A DNA stretch of 51,997 nt from contig NZ_SZVS01000018.1 of the NCBI RefSeq assembly GCF_007670255.1, forward strand, positions 1-51,997, written 5' to 3'. The stretch's first letter is position 1. Every line of letters starts with the position of its first letter. Below, piece after piece: positions 8,038 to 14,595 of this stretch. Made by a program: the position numbers and the translations under genes. This DNA is from Paenarthrobacter nicotinovorans (GTDB taxonomy: Bacteria > Actinomycetota > Actinomycetes > Actinomycetales > Micrococcaceae). The notes under the pieces were generated by a model, which did no database searches, was not told the origin of the DNA, and worked only from the letters and a program-made list of their open reading frames with translations.

Positions 8038-8905
8038 GAGCGTTATCTTCCGAAGGTTTGCTCGTGTCGTCAGCCGTCCTGAGTTCGATGAGGTGCCACA
8101 GGAGGGCATGGGCGAAGCTTCGCCAGCGAGGGTCATTTTCGGCTACATCGAAGATGCGGATCCTCTCTGTCATCTGTTCGTAGGCTTCTTTTGCCCCAAG
8201 GCCCTGGTCTACTAGTTCGGCTGCGTGGTCTGCGGCTTGCCGGACCCAGACGAAGTTTGGTTCGTATATCTTCTCGGTCAACTCGACCCACAGACGGGCC
8301 TGCTCTCTCGTGGTCAGTAGGCGGCCTGTGATTGACCGATCCCCTGTTTCCTCGACGGTCCAGACGTTCCATTTGCCACCCTTCAAGCATCTGGAAACGC
8401 GCTCCCTTCCTGTACCCGACATCACCGAGGCCCTGAAAGCAAGCGGCTGCTCCCCGAATCGTTGACGGGCCGCGCGCAGGAGGGGAATCGAATGGAAATA
8501 GAACACCTTCACGTCATGAGCCTCGATCCTCAGAGGTTCTTCCCTCTCCCCCGGTTCTGAAAAGACGTTAGGTCGAACTGTCCATCGACTAAACGGGATT
8601 GGGGCTTTGCCACCACGCAAGCCGACGTCGTGAATTGTCGCCGGCGTGCGCCCAAGATTTCGAACTGTCACCTTCACGAGGTCCACTTGGGCATTGCCGG
8701 TCAGAGGGGGAACAGCCTCGATACCTTTCTTGCGCCAAGTGGCGATGGGCGCGGTGATGAGTCCCCCCATTGAGTCCCGTCGGCTTAGCTCGAATTCCAC
8801 CCGAATCACGCTCCCCCCATAGATCCAGTTTCGGATGGTCAGAAAGATCGTGATTAGGCCGAGGATGACCGATGATGTCGCAAGGAGAAGTTGCTCGAGT
8901 GTCAT
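8021..8905 (-). CDS. Membrane-anchored hypothetical protein, 294 aa
   Basis: One N-terminal membrane segment (LLLATSSVILGLITIFLTI) is followed by a soluble domain of about 260 residues that I do not recognise. The ATG at 8905 is chosen because GGAG lies about 9 bases upstream; a GTG at 8929 in the same frame has no ribosome site. The part just after the membrane segment has beta-rich character (VKVTVRNLGRTPATIHDVGLR) like an Ig-type or C2-like sandwich, and the C-terminal half is helical. It lies 35 bases downstream of the ribbon-helix-helix gene and is probably co-transcribed with the partition pair. Transcription should end at the perfect hairpin over its stop codon. Confidence 0.6.
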   Translation of the reverse strand: MTLEQLLLATSSVILGLITIFLTIRNWIYGGSVIRVEFELSRRDSMGGLITAPIATWRKKGIEAVPPLTGNAQVDLVKVTVRNLGRTPATIHDVGLRGGKAPIPFSRWTVRPNVFSEPGEREEPLRIEAHDVKVFYFHSIPLLRAARQRFGEQPLAFRASVMSGTGRERVSRCLKGGKWNVWTVEETGDRSITGRLLTTREQARLWVELTEKIYEPNFVWVRQAADHAAELVDQGLGAKEAYEQMTERIRIFDVAENDPRWRSFAHALLWHLIELRTADDTSKPSEDNAPSVLK

Positions 8906-8940
8906 GGTTTCCAACTCCTGGTTAGCCACAAGGCCGTCAT

Positions 8941-9171
8941 TCAGTACTCGTCGGGGAACGAATCAATGTAGGCAGTCAGAAACTCTTTGACGCTCTGGTT
9001 ACGCTTCGCGGCAAGGATCTTTAGTTTGGCGTGTTTGCTCCTGGGAACCTCGAAGTTCACCCGCTGGAGCTGCTCGGTGGAAGCCTCGTCCTTGAGGCTT
9101 TCCATCAGTTTGGCTTTGGCTGTGGCGGACTGGCTGGGGCGCCCCGTGGACAGCTTAGAGAAGCTACTCAT
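8941..9171 (-). CDS. Ribbon-helix-helix partner of ParA (ParG-like), 76 aa
   Basis: The C-terminal half, VNFEVPRSKHAKLKILAAKR followed by NQSVKEFLTAYI, fits a ribbon-helix-helix DNA-binding fold: one beta strand, then two helices. The N-terminal 35 residues are basic and probably flexible, as in ParG, where such a tail stimulates the ATPase. It begins 4 bases after the parA stop and has GAGG upstream. ParG of plasmid TP228 binds arrays of ACTC-type tetramer boxes. Here ACTC/GAGT boxes lie upstream of parA, at this gene's start and at the operon's end, which supports the assignment. It would bind the centromere and repress the operon. Confidence 0.8.
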   Translation of the reverse strand: MSSFSKLSTGRPSQSATAKAKLMESLKDEASTEQLQRVNFEVPRSKHAKLKILAAKRNQSVKEFLTAYIDSFPDEY

Positions 9172-9177
9172 TTACTC
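9166..9177. promoter_or_regulatory. ACTC boxes at the parA-parG junction
   Basis: Two ACTC boxes (9166-9169 and 9174-9177), 8 bases apart, overlap the end of parA and the start of the ribbon-helix-helix gene. They match the boxes in the parA promoter but could be coincidental, as part of them is coding. Confidence 0.35.
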
Positions 9178-9808
9178 ATTTCCTCACGAGCGTAAGGAGT
9201 TCGTTGGTGAGCTCTTGGATCTCTCTGGCCCCGGGCGACCCCGGGAAGTCCTCCAGGATGGTGGATCCCCCCGCTGCGGTTCCTGGGTAGTCAACCCGCT
9301 GGTGCACTCGCGATTGCAGAACAGGAAGGTTGTAGCCTTCCAGGATCCCGGAGACTTCTTTTCCGATGTTCGTTCCAGTGATGGCGCGGGAGACAACAAA
9401 AGCCGCCTGCAGCTTTCCGTCTGTAATTTCGATTCGCTGCTTCACCAAGTCAACAAGGTCGGATGTGGCCCAGATGTCGTAGGGCGACGGTTGCACGGGG
9501 ATGAGGGCAAAGTCGCTGGCTTTGATGGCCGATACGGCGAGGTCTGCGGCTTGTGGGGCCCCGTCGATGATGACGAAGTCCACGGGGGCGATGCTCTTAA
9601 GGTCCCGTTCAATCGTTGGTCGGTCCATCCCCACTACAGGCATCGGATGATCTTCGCGGGCTGCGGCCCAGTCCCGCGCACTGCCTTGAGGATCTGAGTC
9701 CACAAGCAGTACGGTATGGCCGGCCAATCTAAGCGCCGTGGCGACATGCGTGGCAATGGTTGTCTTGCCGGCCCCGCCTTTTTGATTGAGAACTGCTATG
9801 ACTTTCAC
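9176..9808 (-). CDS. parA: ParA partition ATPase (small ParF-type), 210 aa
   Basis: Deviant Walker ATPase that moves plasmid copies apart by cycling on nucleoid DNA. The P-loop KGGAGKTT is at residues 10-17, the Walker A-prime VDSDPQGS at about 37-44 and the Walker B-like FVIIDGAP at about 77-84. There is no N-terminal helix-turn-helix, and the length of 210 residues is that of type Ib (ParF) proteins. These work with a small ribbon-helix-helix partner, and one is encoded 4 bases downstream. The GTG start at 9808 has AGGA upstream. The promoter region is packed with ACTC/GAGT boxes that probably serve as centromere and operator. Confidence 0.93.
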   Translation of the reverse strand: MKVIAVLNQKGGAGKTTIATHVATALRLAGHTVLLVDSDPQGSARDWAAAREDHPMPVVGMDRPTIERDLKSIAPVDFVIIDGAPQAADLAVSAIKASDFALIPVQPSPYDIWATSDLVDLVKQRIEITDGKLQAAFVVSRAITGTNIGKEVSGILEGYNLPVLQSRVHQRVDYPGTAAGGSTILEDFPGSPGAREIQELTNELLTLVRK

Positions 9809-9833
9809 GTGCGGCGTCCTGTTCTACGCGAAA

Positions 9834-9900
9834 TACTCAAATGAGTATTTGAGCTAATACTCATTTGAGTATTTCATAAGTAAATGAGTATTTGAGTGAG
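9834..9900. promoter_or_regulatory. Candidate centromere/operator: ACTC/GAGT box array
   Basis: An AT-rich 67-bp stretch in a GC-rich plasmid, directly upstream of parA. It holds ACTC at 9835 and 9859 and GAGT at 9843, 9867, 9886 and 9894, mostly 8 bases apart or a multiple of that. Two units are the palindromes TACTCAAATGAGTA (9834-9847) and TACTCATTTGAGTA (9858-9871). This resembles the ACTC-box centromeres bound by ParG-type proteins. Confidence 0.75.
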
Positions 9901-9901
9901 G

Positions 9902-10267
9902 CTAGGGGAGCGGCGTGTCCCTATAACCTTGGCGGGAAATGGCGCTCTGCGCTTTCTCCAGCTCGGCGCCCAGTTCGGCAGCCAACTGCGCGGCCCTTGT
10001 GAGATGGTCGGTAGCAGCGGCCACGCTCTGAATGGGATCGCGGCCGTCATCTTCGTACACGTCGTATTCGTCCAGAGAGCGGCCAAGGGATTTGGCGAGC
10101 TGCGTGCACGCCTGCGGCAGCATGTGGCCTAGGCCCTTGAGATTTCCTAAGACGCTATAAACGGTAGGGGCCGGGTGGATCTGCGTGATGGTCAGGTGGT
10201 TGATTGAGCGAATGGCCTCATAGGCGTCATCGGCCGCGCGGACCACTTCGGGGGTCTCGTCATCCAT
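9902..10267 (-). CDS. Small helical plasmid protein, 121 aa
   Basis: Unrecognised acidic, helix-rich protein (EVVRAADDAYEAIRSINHL near the start; AAQLAAELGAELEKAQSAI near the end). Similar-looking small proteins are frequent near partition genes on actinobacterial plasmids, but I cannot name a family. The ATG at 10267 has GAGGAA 6 bases upstream. Its 3' end lies against the ACTC/GAGT array, so transcription would run into the parA promoter region. Confidence 0.55.
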   Translation of the reverse strand: MDDETPEVVRAADDAYEAIRSINHLTITQIHPAPTVYSVLGNLKGLGHMLPQACTQLAKSLGRSLDEYDVYEDDGRDPIQSVAAATDHLTRAAQLAAELGAELEKAQSAISRQGYRDTPLP

Positions 10268-10330
10268 GGTGCGTTCCTCTCTGAGATGGGCATTTCTGAG
10301 TCGGTTGTGGTCTGACTGCCTATGTCGGGC

Positions 10331-10726
10331 TTATGTGGTGGGGGCCTTCTTCGCTTTCAGCTGGGATACGCGCTGCGTGGAGATGCCGAGCATTCGGGCC
10401 ACTTCGGTGATGGTGAAGTCCTCGCTCAGTTCGGCGATGACGGCGCGGGATTCCGCGGCTCCCTTTGTCGATAGTTCTTGGGCCTTCTCCAGATCGTTCC
10501 GGGCTTGGGTCCAGCGTTCCATGATGTTTCCAGGCGCCCTGAGGGTGACGTGCACCGTTATGTCTTCTGGATCGAGGTTGAGCGTCGTGGCCACGAGGTC
10601 GGCAGCGATATCCTGGATGTCTTTCGCGCGGCTGGCGCGGGCTGCCTGGTTGATCTGGTGGATACGTATCTCCCACCATTTGCCCTCTTTATGGGCGATT
10701 GCTTCAAACTCACGTTTGCTTGTCAT
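10331..10726 (-). CDS. HicB-like/HTH DNA-binding protein, 131 aa
   Basis: The N-terminal 45 residues (HKEGKWWEIRIHQINQAARASRAKD) look like the beta-rich HicB-type antitoxin fold. The C-terminal 30 residues (FTITEVARMLGISTQRVSQLKAKK) form a clear helix-turn-helix, with a helical linker between. This layout is common for putative antitoxin-like regulators in Actinobacteria, but no HicA-type toxin gene is adjacent. A CTAGGGGG-containing inverted repeat lies 50-88 bases upstream, in its likely promoter, so it may regulate itself. No strong ribosome site precedes the ATG at 10726. Confidence 0.6.
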   Translation of the reverse strand: MTSKREFEAIAHKEGKWWEIRIHQINQAARASRAKDIQDIAADLVATTLNLDPEDITVHVTLRAPGNIMERWTQARNDLEKAQELSTKGAAESRAVIAELSEDFTITEVARMLGISTQRVSQLKAKKAPTT

Positions 10727-10775
10727 GCTTTGGGGGAGTCCTTTCCTGGCGGCCCGGGCAGCTGTCCGTGTCTAC

Positions 10776-10813
10776 GCTAGTCCCCCTAGAGCACTTATCG
10801 CAGGGGGACTAGC
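10776..10813. promoter_or_regulatory. Inverted repeat with CTAG-CCCCC motif
   Basis: GCTAGTCCCCCT (10776-10787) and AGGGGGACTAGC (10802-10813) are perfect 12-base inverted copies around a 14-base AT-richer centre. It sits between two minus-strand genes, upstream of the HicB-like regulator and over the stop codon of the gene above, so it could be an operator, a terminator or both. The CTAGGGGG core recurs upstream of the gene at 12035. Confidence 0.6.
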
Positions 10814-11144
10814 AGGATTCCTCGTTGAGCTGGTATAGCCCCGTAAAACCGGCAGGGCGTGGGTAAGGCAGGGGCCATCCTCCCATGCGGATCAGTTGCA
10901 TCTCTTCGAGCGTGTAAAAGGGCTCCGTAACGAGATACTTGTGCATGTAGGCGCAGCGGCCATCCGCCTGGAGTTCGTGGTCTTGCTCGATCCGTTCTTG
11001 CTCGCTTCTGCGAGTACGGGCACGTACGGCTCCCCAGTTGGAATGGCATGCCGGGCAGTAGGCGACTTCGTAGCCTTCAGGGTCAAATACGCTGGGGAAC
11101 CGCTCTACGTCGAACAGTGTGAGCTGGCCGGCTAACTCCGTCAT
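10809..11144 (-). CDS. Hypothetical protein with CPAC motif, 111 aa
   Basis: Small soluble protein that I do not recognise. It has a CPAC pair in VAYCPACHSNWG, then a helical charged stretch, a further Cys (GRCAYMH) and a C-terminal Cys. The Cys and His residues could bind zinc, but no family is claimed. The ATG at 11144 has AAGGAAAG 5 bases upstream. An ACTC/GAGT box group lies just upstream at 11166-11200, within the probable promoter, which suggests it is under the same control as the partition genes. It belongs to a minus-strand series of small plasmid genes. Confidence 0.5.
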   Translation of the reverse strand: MTELAGQLTLFDVERFPSVFDPEGYEVAYCPACHSNWGAVRARTRRSEQERIEQDHELQADGRCAYMHKYLVTEPFYTLEEMQLIRMGGWPLPYPRPAGFTGLYQLNEESC

Positions 11145-11165
11145 GATCTTTCCTTTCGCGATTGA

Positions 11166-11200
11166 TACTCAACTGAGTAAATGAGTAGCTACTCATTTGA
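11166..11200. promoter_or_regulatory. ACTC/GAGT box cluster
   Basis: TACTCAACTGAGTA at 11166-11179, GAGT at 11183 and TACTCATTTGAG at 11190-11201 repeat the boxes seen upstream of parA, with the same 8-base rhythm. It lies between two minus-strand genes, in the likely promoter of the gene that starts at 11144. Confidence 0.6.
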
Positions 11201-11423
11201 GGGTGAGAATTTTGTCGGGGCGGAAGCCTGACCATGAATCTGAATCGGTGACGACGACGGGCGCGGCCATGTGGCCGGCCTGCCGGAAAGTGTCCCGCTC
11301 CATCGCTGTCATCTCCTTTACCTGGTAGGTGATTCTCTGGCGGTCCATGGCCTTCTTGGTGGCGGTGCAGTTACTGCACTCACGGCCTGTTTCATCGGTG
11401 ATGGTGTAGACGGTGATGCTCAT
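11193..11423 (-). CDS. Glutaredoxin/NrdH-like protein, 76 aa
   Basis: A thioredoxin-fold protein of glutaredoxin size. It starts SITVYTI, has the redox pair C-S-N-C at residues 16-19 (RECSNCTATKKAMDR) and ends APVVVTDSDSWSGFRPDKI, where APVV supplies the cis-proline and SGFRPDKI is the motif typical of NrdH-redoxins. Those proteins pass electrons to ribonucleotide reductase, usually from thioredoxin reductase. Here the gene sits alone among plasmid genes with no reductase subunit nearby, so the partner is unknown. The ATG at 11423 follows a GGAG. A longer frame upstream has no coding character. Confidence 0.85.
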   Translation of the reverse strand: MSITVYTITDETGRECSNCTATKKAMDRQRITYQVKEMTAMERDTFRQAGHMAAPVVVTDSDSWSGFRPDKILTLK

Positions 11424-11476
11424 GGTTCCGGGCTCCTGGGGAGGGGGTGGCCGGGTTCCCGGCCACCATGGGCTGG

Positions 11477-11827
11477 CTAGACGAGTTCCGCGGCGGCTAG
11501 GCGGATGTCGAACAACTTTTCCGCGAGGCGGATCAGATGGCTTGGGGCGTCGGTGTCGCAGCCGTGTTCCGCACGCCCCAGGTAGATTGCGATGCCTGCA
11601 ACCTCGGGCAGGTAGAGGCCTGTCTCCCGAAGCAATTGCCCCGCCCGTACGTTGGGGCGGAGGTTCCGGCTGTCGGCCCTGAGGTAGACCTGCCAATCGC
11701 CGTTGACGATGCAGTCCAGCTGTCCGTATAGCGCTTCAAGGGTGCCGTGCCGGACGTCCTGGGGGTTGGCTGTGACTCCGTCGCTGAGTCGGGCGGGGAT
11801 AACCAAGGCGGTGCACTTGCGGATCAT
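11477..11827 (-). CDS. DUF3846-like hypothetical protein, 116 aa
   Basis: Short soluble protein whose centre, TLEALYGQLDCIVNGDWQVYLRADSRNL, recalls the 'L..LQ..VGG.ie' block of DUF3846-type proteins found on plasmids and phages. The match is loose and the function of that group is not known. The ATG at 11827 is supported by TAAGGAGCGCCCCATG (AAGGAG with good spacing); a frame extending upstream overlaps the next gene and is not coding. It is part of a compact minus-strand run with the NrdH-like gene downstream and a 65-residue protein upstream, 10 bases away. Confidence 0.55.
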   Translation of the reverse strand: MIRKCTALVIPARLSDGVTANPQDVRHGTLEALYGQLDCIVNGDWQVYLRADSRNLRPNVRAGQLLRETGLYLPEVAGIAIYLGRAEHGCDTDAPSHLIRLAEKLFDIRLAAAELV

Positions 11828-11837
11828 GGGGCGCTCC

Positions 11838-12035
11838 TTACTCGTGGCGGATAGCCGCGGGGACGTATGCCTGCAGCGTCTCCTTATCGATCCAGAAGTC
11901 CTGGCGCCCGGTTCCCCCGGCGACCACGTAGTCGCCGCTGAGGATGTTGTTGGGGACTCCGAAGGTCTGAAACCACTTGTCTTCGTGGTCGAAGGTGACG
12001 GCGTTTCCGCTTGCATAGATGGTTTCAGTGAGCAT
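11838..12035 (-). CDS. Small hypothetical protein, 65 aa
   Basis: Unrecognised acidic protein that starts MLTETIYASGNAVTFDHEDKW, with a beta-rich look. The ATG at 12035 has GAGAGGAA 7 bases upstream. It is the first gene of the minus-strand run toward 11193 and is preceded by a good promoter: TTGAAC at 12095-12100 and TAGAAT at 12071-12076 (minus strand, 18-base spacer). A CTAGGGGGG motif lies between those boxes. Confidence 0.55.
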   Translation of the reverse strand: MLTETIYASGNAVTFDHEDKWFQTFGVPNNILSGDYVVAGGTGRQDFWIDKETLQAYVPAAIRHE

Positions 12036-12070
12036 TTTTCGGTTCCTCTCAGTGGGCTGTTAATACTTAT

Positions 12071-12113
12071 ATTCTAGCCCCCCTAGGAACTTTTGTTCAA
12101 TCCCCCCTAGGAA
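12071..12113 (-). promoter_or_regulatory. Promoter with repeated CCTAGGGGGG motif
   Basis: On the minus strand TTGAAC (12095-12100) and TAGAAT (12071-12076) are separated by 18 bases. The motif TTCCTAGGGGGG occurs twice, at 12078-12089 (in the spacer) and 12102-12113 (just upstream), 24 bases apart. The placement is that of a repressor operator. The same CTAGGGGG core forms the inverted repeat at 10776-10813. Confidence 0.6.
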
Positions 12114-12136
12114 AAGATATTCCATTTGTATGGTTT

Positions 12137-12304
12137 CTGGTTGTGGTGATCCCCGCCAGTAGCTCGCTGGGAGCCCCCCTGTGCCTTAGAAGCCGGCCAT
12201 ACGGCCCCGGTTCCTGTGCCCGCCCATGCCGGCCCCGCGCAGTAGATATGTTTCGTCCCGGCTGAAAAGAACCCGACCGAGACGGTAGGGGAGACGGCAA
12301 CGCT
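12137..12304. repeat. 168-bp repeat, copy A (exact inverted copy at 49886-50053)
   Basis: This segment is identical over 168 bases, in reverse complement, to 49886-50053. Similarity extends to about 12338 with only four mismatches in the next 34 bases. The copy lies 3' of the replication gene. It has no recognisable gene; one frame is open through both copies, but its starts are poor. It is rich in short GCCGGC palindromes, so a structured RNA, replication or recombination site is possible. Confidence 0.95.
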
Positions 12305-12402
12305 GAGGCCTGGACCATGGGGAAGTGTTCCGGTTTTGCGCTGTCCCCACTGTGGGGCGGTGGAGACCGGAGGATAAATCTCAAAGCGGTCCACATTGGG
12401 CG

Positions 12403-13752
12403 TCAGCGCGTGGTGCCGCGTGCGGCAGCCTCTTGAAGTCCCTTTTGGTAGTCATCAGCGAACCTTTTTCGCCAGGAAGCACGCACAGGGTCTGAGCGGC
12501 GTTCAGCTGTTTGCTGCTGGATCCGCTGGGCTTCAGCCCGCGCTTGGGTTTTTGCCGCCTCGGAGCGCTGCAAGGCGCGTTGCCGCCGGCTGTAGACAGG
12601 CTGGCCGTTCACCCGCCAGTGGTTGAGTCTGCTTTGAAGGAGCGCGGGAAGGCTCAACGCTCCGTGGAAACCGTCGTGACGGTGCTCGGTGCCGTCGGGC
12701 TTAGTATCGAGAGCGTGCAGGACATCGTTTGGTGTGTAACCGGCACGGAAAAAGGGTGCCAGGATCCGGGCGAGGTGGCGTGAGCGCAGCTTACGGAGGG
12801 GCGGTGAGTGCCATTGGACGGTACGGGCCGCTTGCAACTCGTTGAAGTCGCGGGTTGCCTTGTCGTTGGCGCTTGTCGTTTTATCAGCAGGCCATTGCAG
12901 ATCTGTACGAGCGGTCGCTATATCGGCCACCCATTTAGTGGCCGCCTCAAAATAAGATTTCAGTGTGGGCGAAGCCCACGCCTTCATGCCTTTGGGGGTT
13001 GATTTTCCTTTGGGCAGGTTAGGGTTGCCATTTATGTCCACAGCGAGTCCGAACATGCCCAGAAGCGGATCCAGTTTGCACTTGGATTCCATGCGCTGCA
13101 CTTCTTCTTCACCGAACCTGGCCAGTTCCTCTTCGGTGGCGGGACGGCAGAGGACGTAGACGGCCCTGTCGGCCATCCGTTCGTCGCGTTCGCCGGCCTT
13201 GAAGAGGTTGGTCTCTCCGCTGCAGTTTTTGGGGGTGTAGATCGCTGAGCGGCCGCCAGCGACGATGGCGAGGAAACCGTGGCGCATCAGCCAGCGTTTG
13301 ATGCGTCCTAGGGTGCCTTGGCCGATACCGGCTGAGGCCAACAGATAGGCGTTGCCCGGGGTCACCGTATGGCTGTTGAAGTCGAAGCCCAGAAGTAAAA
13401 GCGAGGCCACGGCGAGGAGGTTTCGGCGGAAGTCGGATCTGCGCCAAGTGAGCTTGGGGTGTTGGCGGATAGCTTCCAGCCAGTCGAAGTCCGTTGTCAG
13501 CGCGCAGCTGCCCTCAGGGACAGCGCGAAGGACGTTTTCCTCGTTCCGTTCCACCATCCGGTTAAGGCGCCGGGGGGCTTCGGTGCGTTTCGAATGCTCG
13601 CCTAGTAGCGCGTGGTCGCGCTGCTTCCAGACGCCAGGCAAGCCCTGCACCGCCACATAGCCGGGGATTCTCGGCGTGGCCTGTCCCTGCTCGCCGCAAG
13701 GCACAACTCGGGCCGGGACGTGCGTTGACGCCCGGGCAGGGTCCGGTACCAT
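12403..13752 (-). CDS. Plasmid replication initiator-like protein, about 449 aa
   Basis: A large basic protein that resembles the helix-turn-helix-containing replication proteins of actinobacterial plasmids. Residues about 95-175 (HPKLTWRRSDFRRNLLAVASLLLL through GTLGRIKRWLMRHGFLAIVAGGRSAIYTP) have winged-helix character: a helix pair, then 'GR.A.Y.P' in the wing. The C-terminal 60 residues are Arg/Gln/Ala-rich and helical. Placement next to a small DNA-binding gene, AT-rich DNA and the partition block supports the role, but I cannot name a Rep family. The start is uncertain: the ATG at 13752 lacks a ribosome site and the frame remains open to 13881. A hairpin just upstream could control expression. 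Confidence 0.65.
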   Translation of the reverse strand: MVPDPARASTHVPARVVPCGEQGQATPRIPGYVAVQGLPGVWKQRDHALLGEHSKRTEAPRRLNRMVERNEENVLRAVPEGSCALTTDFDWLEAIRQHPKLTWRRSDFRRNLLAVASLLLLGFDFNSHTVTPGNAYLLASAGIGQGTLGRIKRWLMRHGFLAIVAGGRSAIYTPKNCSGETNLFKAGERDERMADRAVYVLCRPATEEELARFGEEEVQRMESKCKLDPLLGMFGLAVDINGNPNLPKGKSTPKGMKAWASPTLKSYFEAATKWVADIATARTDLQWPADKTTSANDKATRDFNELQAARTVQWHSPPLRKLRSRHLARILAPFFRAGYTPNDVLHALDTKPDGTEHRHDGFHGALSLPALLQSRLNHWRVNGQPVYSRRQRALQRSEAAKTQARAEAQRIQQQTAERRSDPVRASWRKRFADDYQKGLQEAAARGTTR

Positions 13753-13873
13753 AAGGGGGACAAGACCTTTCAGTTTGAAGGGAACACAAAGGGACCGTCC
13801 CTCGCGGGAAGGTTCTGGTATCCATCGCCGGCACAGTCGCCAAACAGAGACGGTGATGGAAGGATTTCGGAAG

Positions 13874-13892
13874 CCCCGCACCTAGTGCGGGG
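13874..13892. terminator. Hairpin between the small DNA-binding gene and rep
   Basis: CCCCGCAC (13874-13881) pairs with GTGCGGGG (13885-13892) across a 3-base loop. On the plus strand it is followed by TCTTTCGTTT, a fair T-rich tail. On the minus strand it lies between the end of the gene at 13901 and the rep start region, so it could attenuate rep transcription. Confidence 0.55.
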
Positions 13893-13900
13893 TCTTTCGT

Positions 13901-14137
13901 TTAAGAAGCGGCCTGTATGCGCAGCTCCTCAGCTTGTCGGTTTATCTTGGGGAAGACCGGCAGGCCGCCGTTCTTCTCCAAGTAGAGGACCAGATCCTCA
14001 AGGTAGAGGCCGACTGACCGGCCAGAGTTCGCAGCTGCGCTGTTTATGGCTTTGCGGCGCTCCGGCCTCACTCGGCCCTGCAGGAGCACCAGATCAATGC
14101 CGTCGGGGTGACGGACGCGTCCTGGTTGTGCACTCAT
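13901..14137 (-). CDS. Small DNA-binding-like protein upstream of rep, 78 aa
   Basis: Residues 20-55 (QGRVRPERRKAINSAAANSG then RSVGLYLEDLVLYLEKN) look like a ribbon-helix-helix fold: a short strand containing GRVRPE, then two helices. Small proteins of this type just before a replication gene often control copy number, and that role is inferred from position. The ATG at 14137 has no good ribosome site. A stable hairpin separates it from rep. Upstream is an AT-rich stretch with several GTGTCA-like repeats. Confidence 0.6.
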   Translation of the reverse strand: MSAQPGRVRHPDGIDLVLLQGRVRPERRKAINSAAANSGRSVGLYLEDLVLYLEKNGGLPVFPKINRQAEELRIQAAS

Positions 14138-14143
14138 AGCTTT

Positions 14144-14320
14144 AACGTGTCACGCGACGAATGCATACGCAGGGATCCGCGCGGGTGTGTCGAGCTTAAT
14201 CTTGCTCGGCGTCCATCCTGTGGCTTCGCGGCCCCTCATGACACGTGGTAAAAAGTCCATGACTCCAATATGTCATAAACTCCAAAAATTTTGGATATGG
14301 GTCAAGCTGCATGTCACGAC
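14144..14320. promoter_or_regulatory. AT-rich stretch with dyads, candidate replication origin or operator
   Basis: A local AT-rich window upstream of the rep operon. It holds the 15-base palindrome TCCAAAAATTTTGGA (14281-14295), ACTCCAA twice (14261 and 14278) and scattered (C/A)TGTCA(C) elements in both orientations (near 14146, 14239, 14271 and 14312). Plasmid origins often look like this near rep, but no regular iteron array is visible. Confidence 0.35.
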
Positions 14321-14586
14321 CATGCCCGTCGCACTATCTCATCGACGGGACCGGAGCCTCCGCGGAACAGCTCCCGGGTGGCTCTGAGCGAGCGGAAGTA
14401 ACGGCCGTGTTTGTCGATGCGCCAACGTGAGATGCCGAGAAAGCTAGCGGCCGCCTTCCGCTCCATGCCAGCCTCCACACAGATACGGACTGCGGCGTAG
14501 ATGACCTGGTACGCCGCCTCGTGCTCGCGTGGGACCTCTGCCAGCACCTTCTGCACTGCTGTCTTTGCATGTTGGGGAGTAGTCAT
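14314..14586 (-). CDS. Helix-turn-helix-like hypothetical protein, 90 aa
   Basis: Small helical protein with a likely helix-turn-helix in RKAAASFLGISRWRIDKHGRYFRSLR (AxxFLGISRWRIDK resembles helix-turn-recognition helix). Family not recognised. The ATG at 14586 has AAGGA about 5 bases upstream. It lies 9 bases downstream of the membrane-protein gene and probably ends that three-gene transcript. Its role may be regulatory, for instance of the neighbouring replication region, but nothing shows this directly. Confidence 0.5.
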   Translation of the reverse strand: MTTPQHAKTAVQKVLAEVPREHEAAYQVIYAAVRICVEAGMERKAAASFLGISRWRIDKHGRYFRSLRATRELFRGGSGPVDEIVRRAWS

Positions 14587-14595
14587 GGCGTCCTT

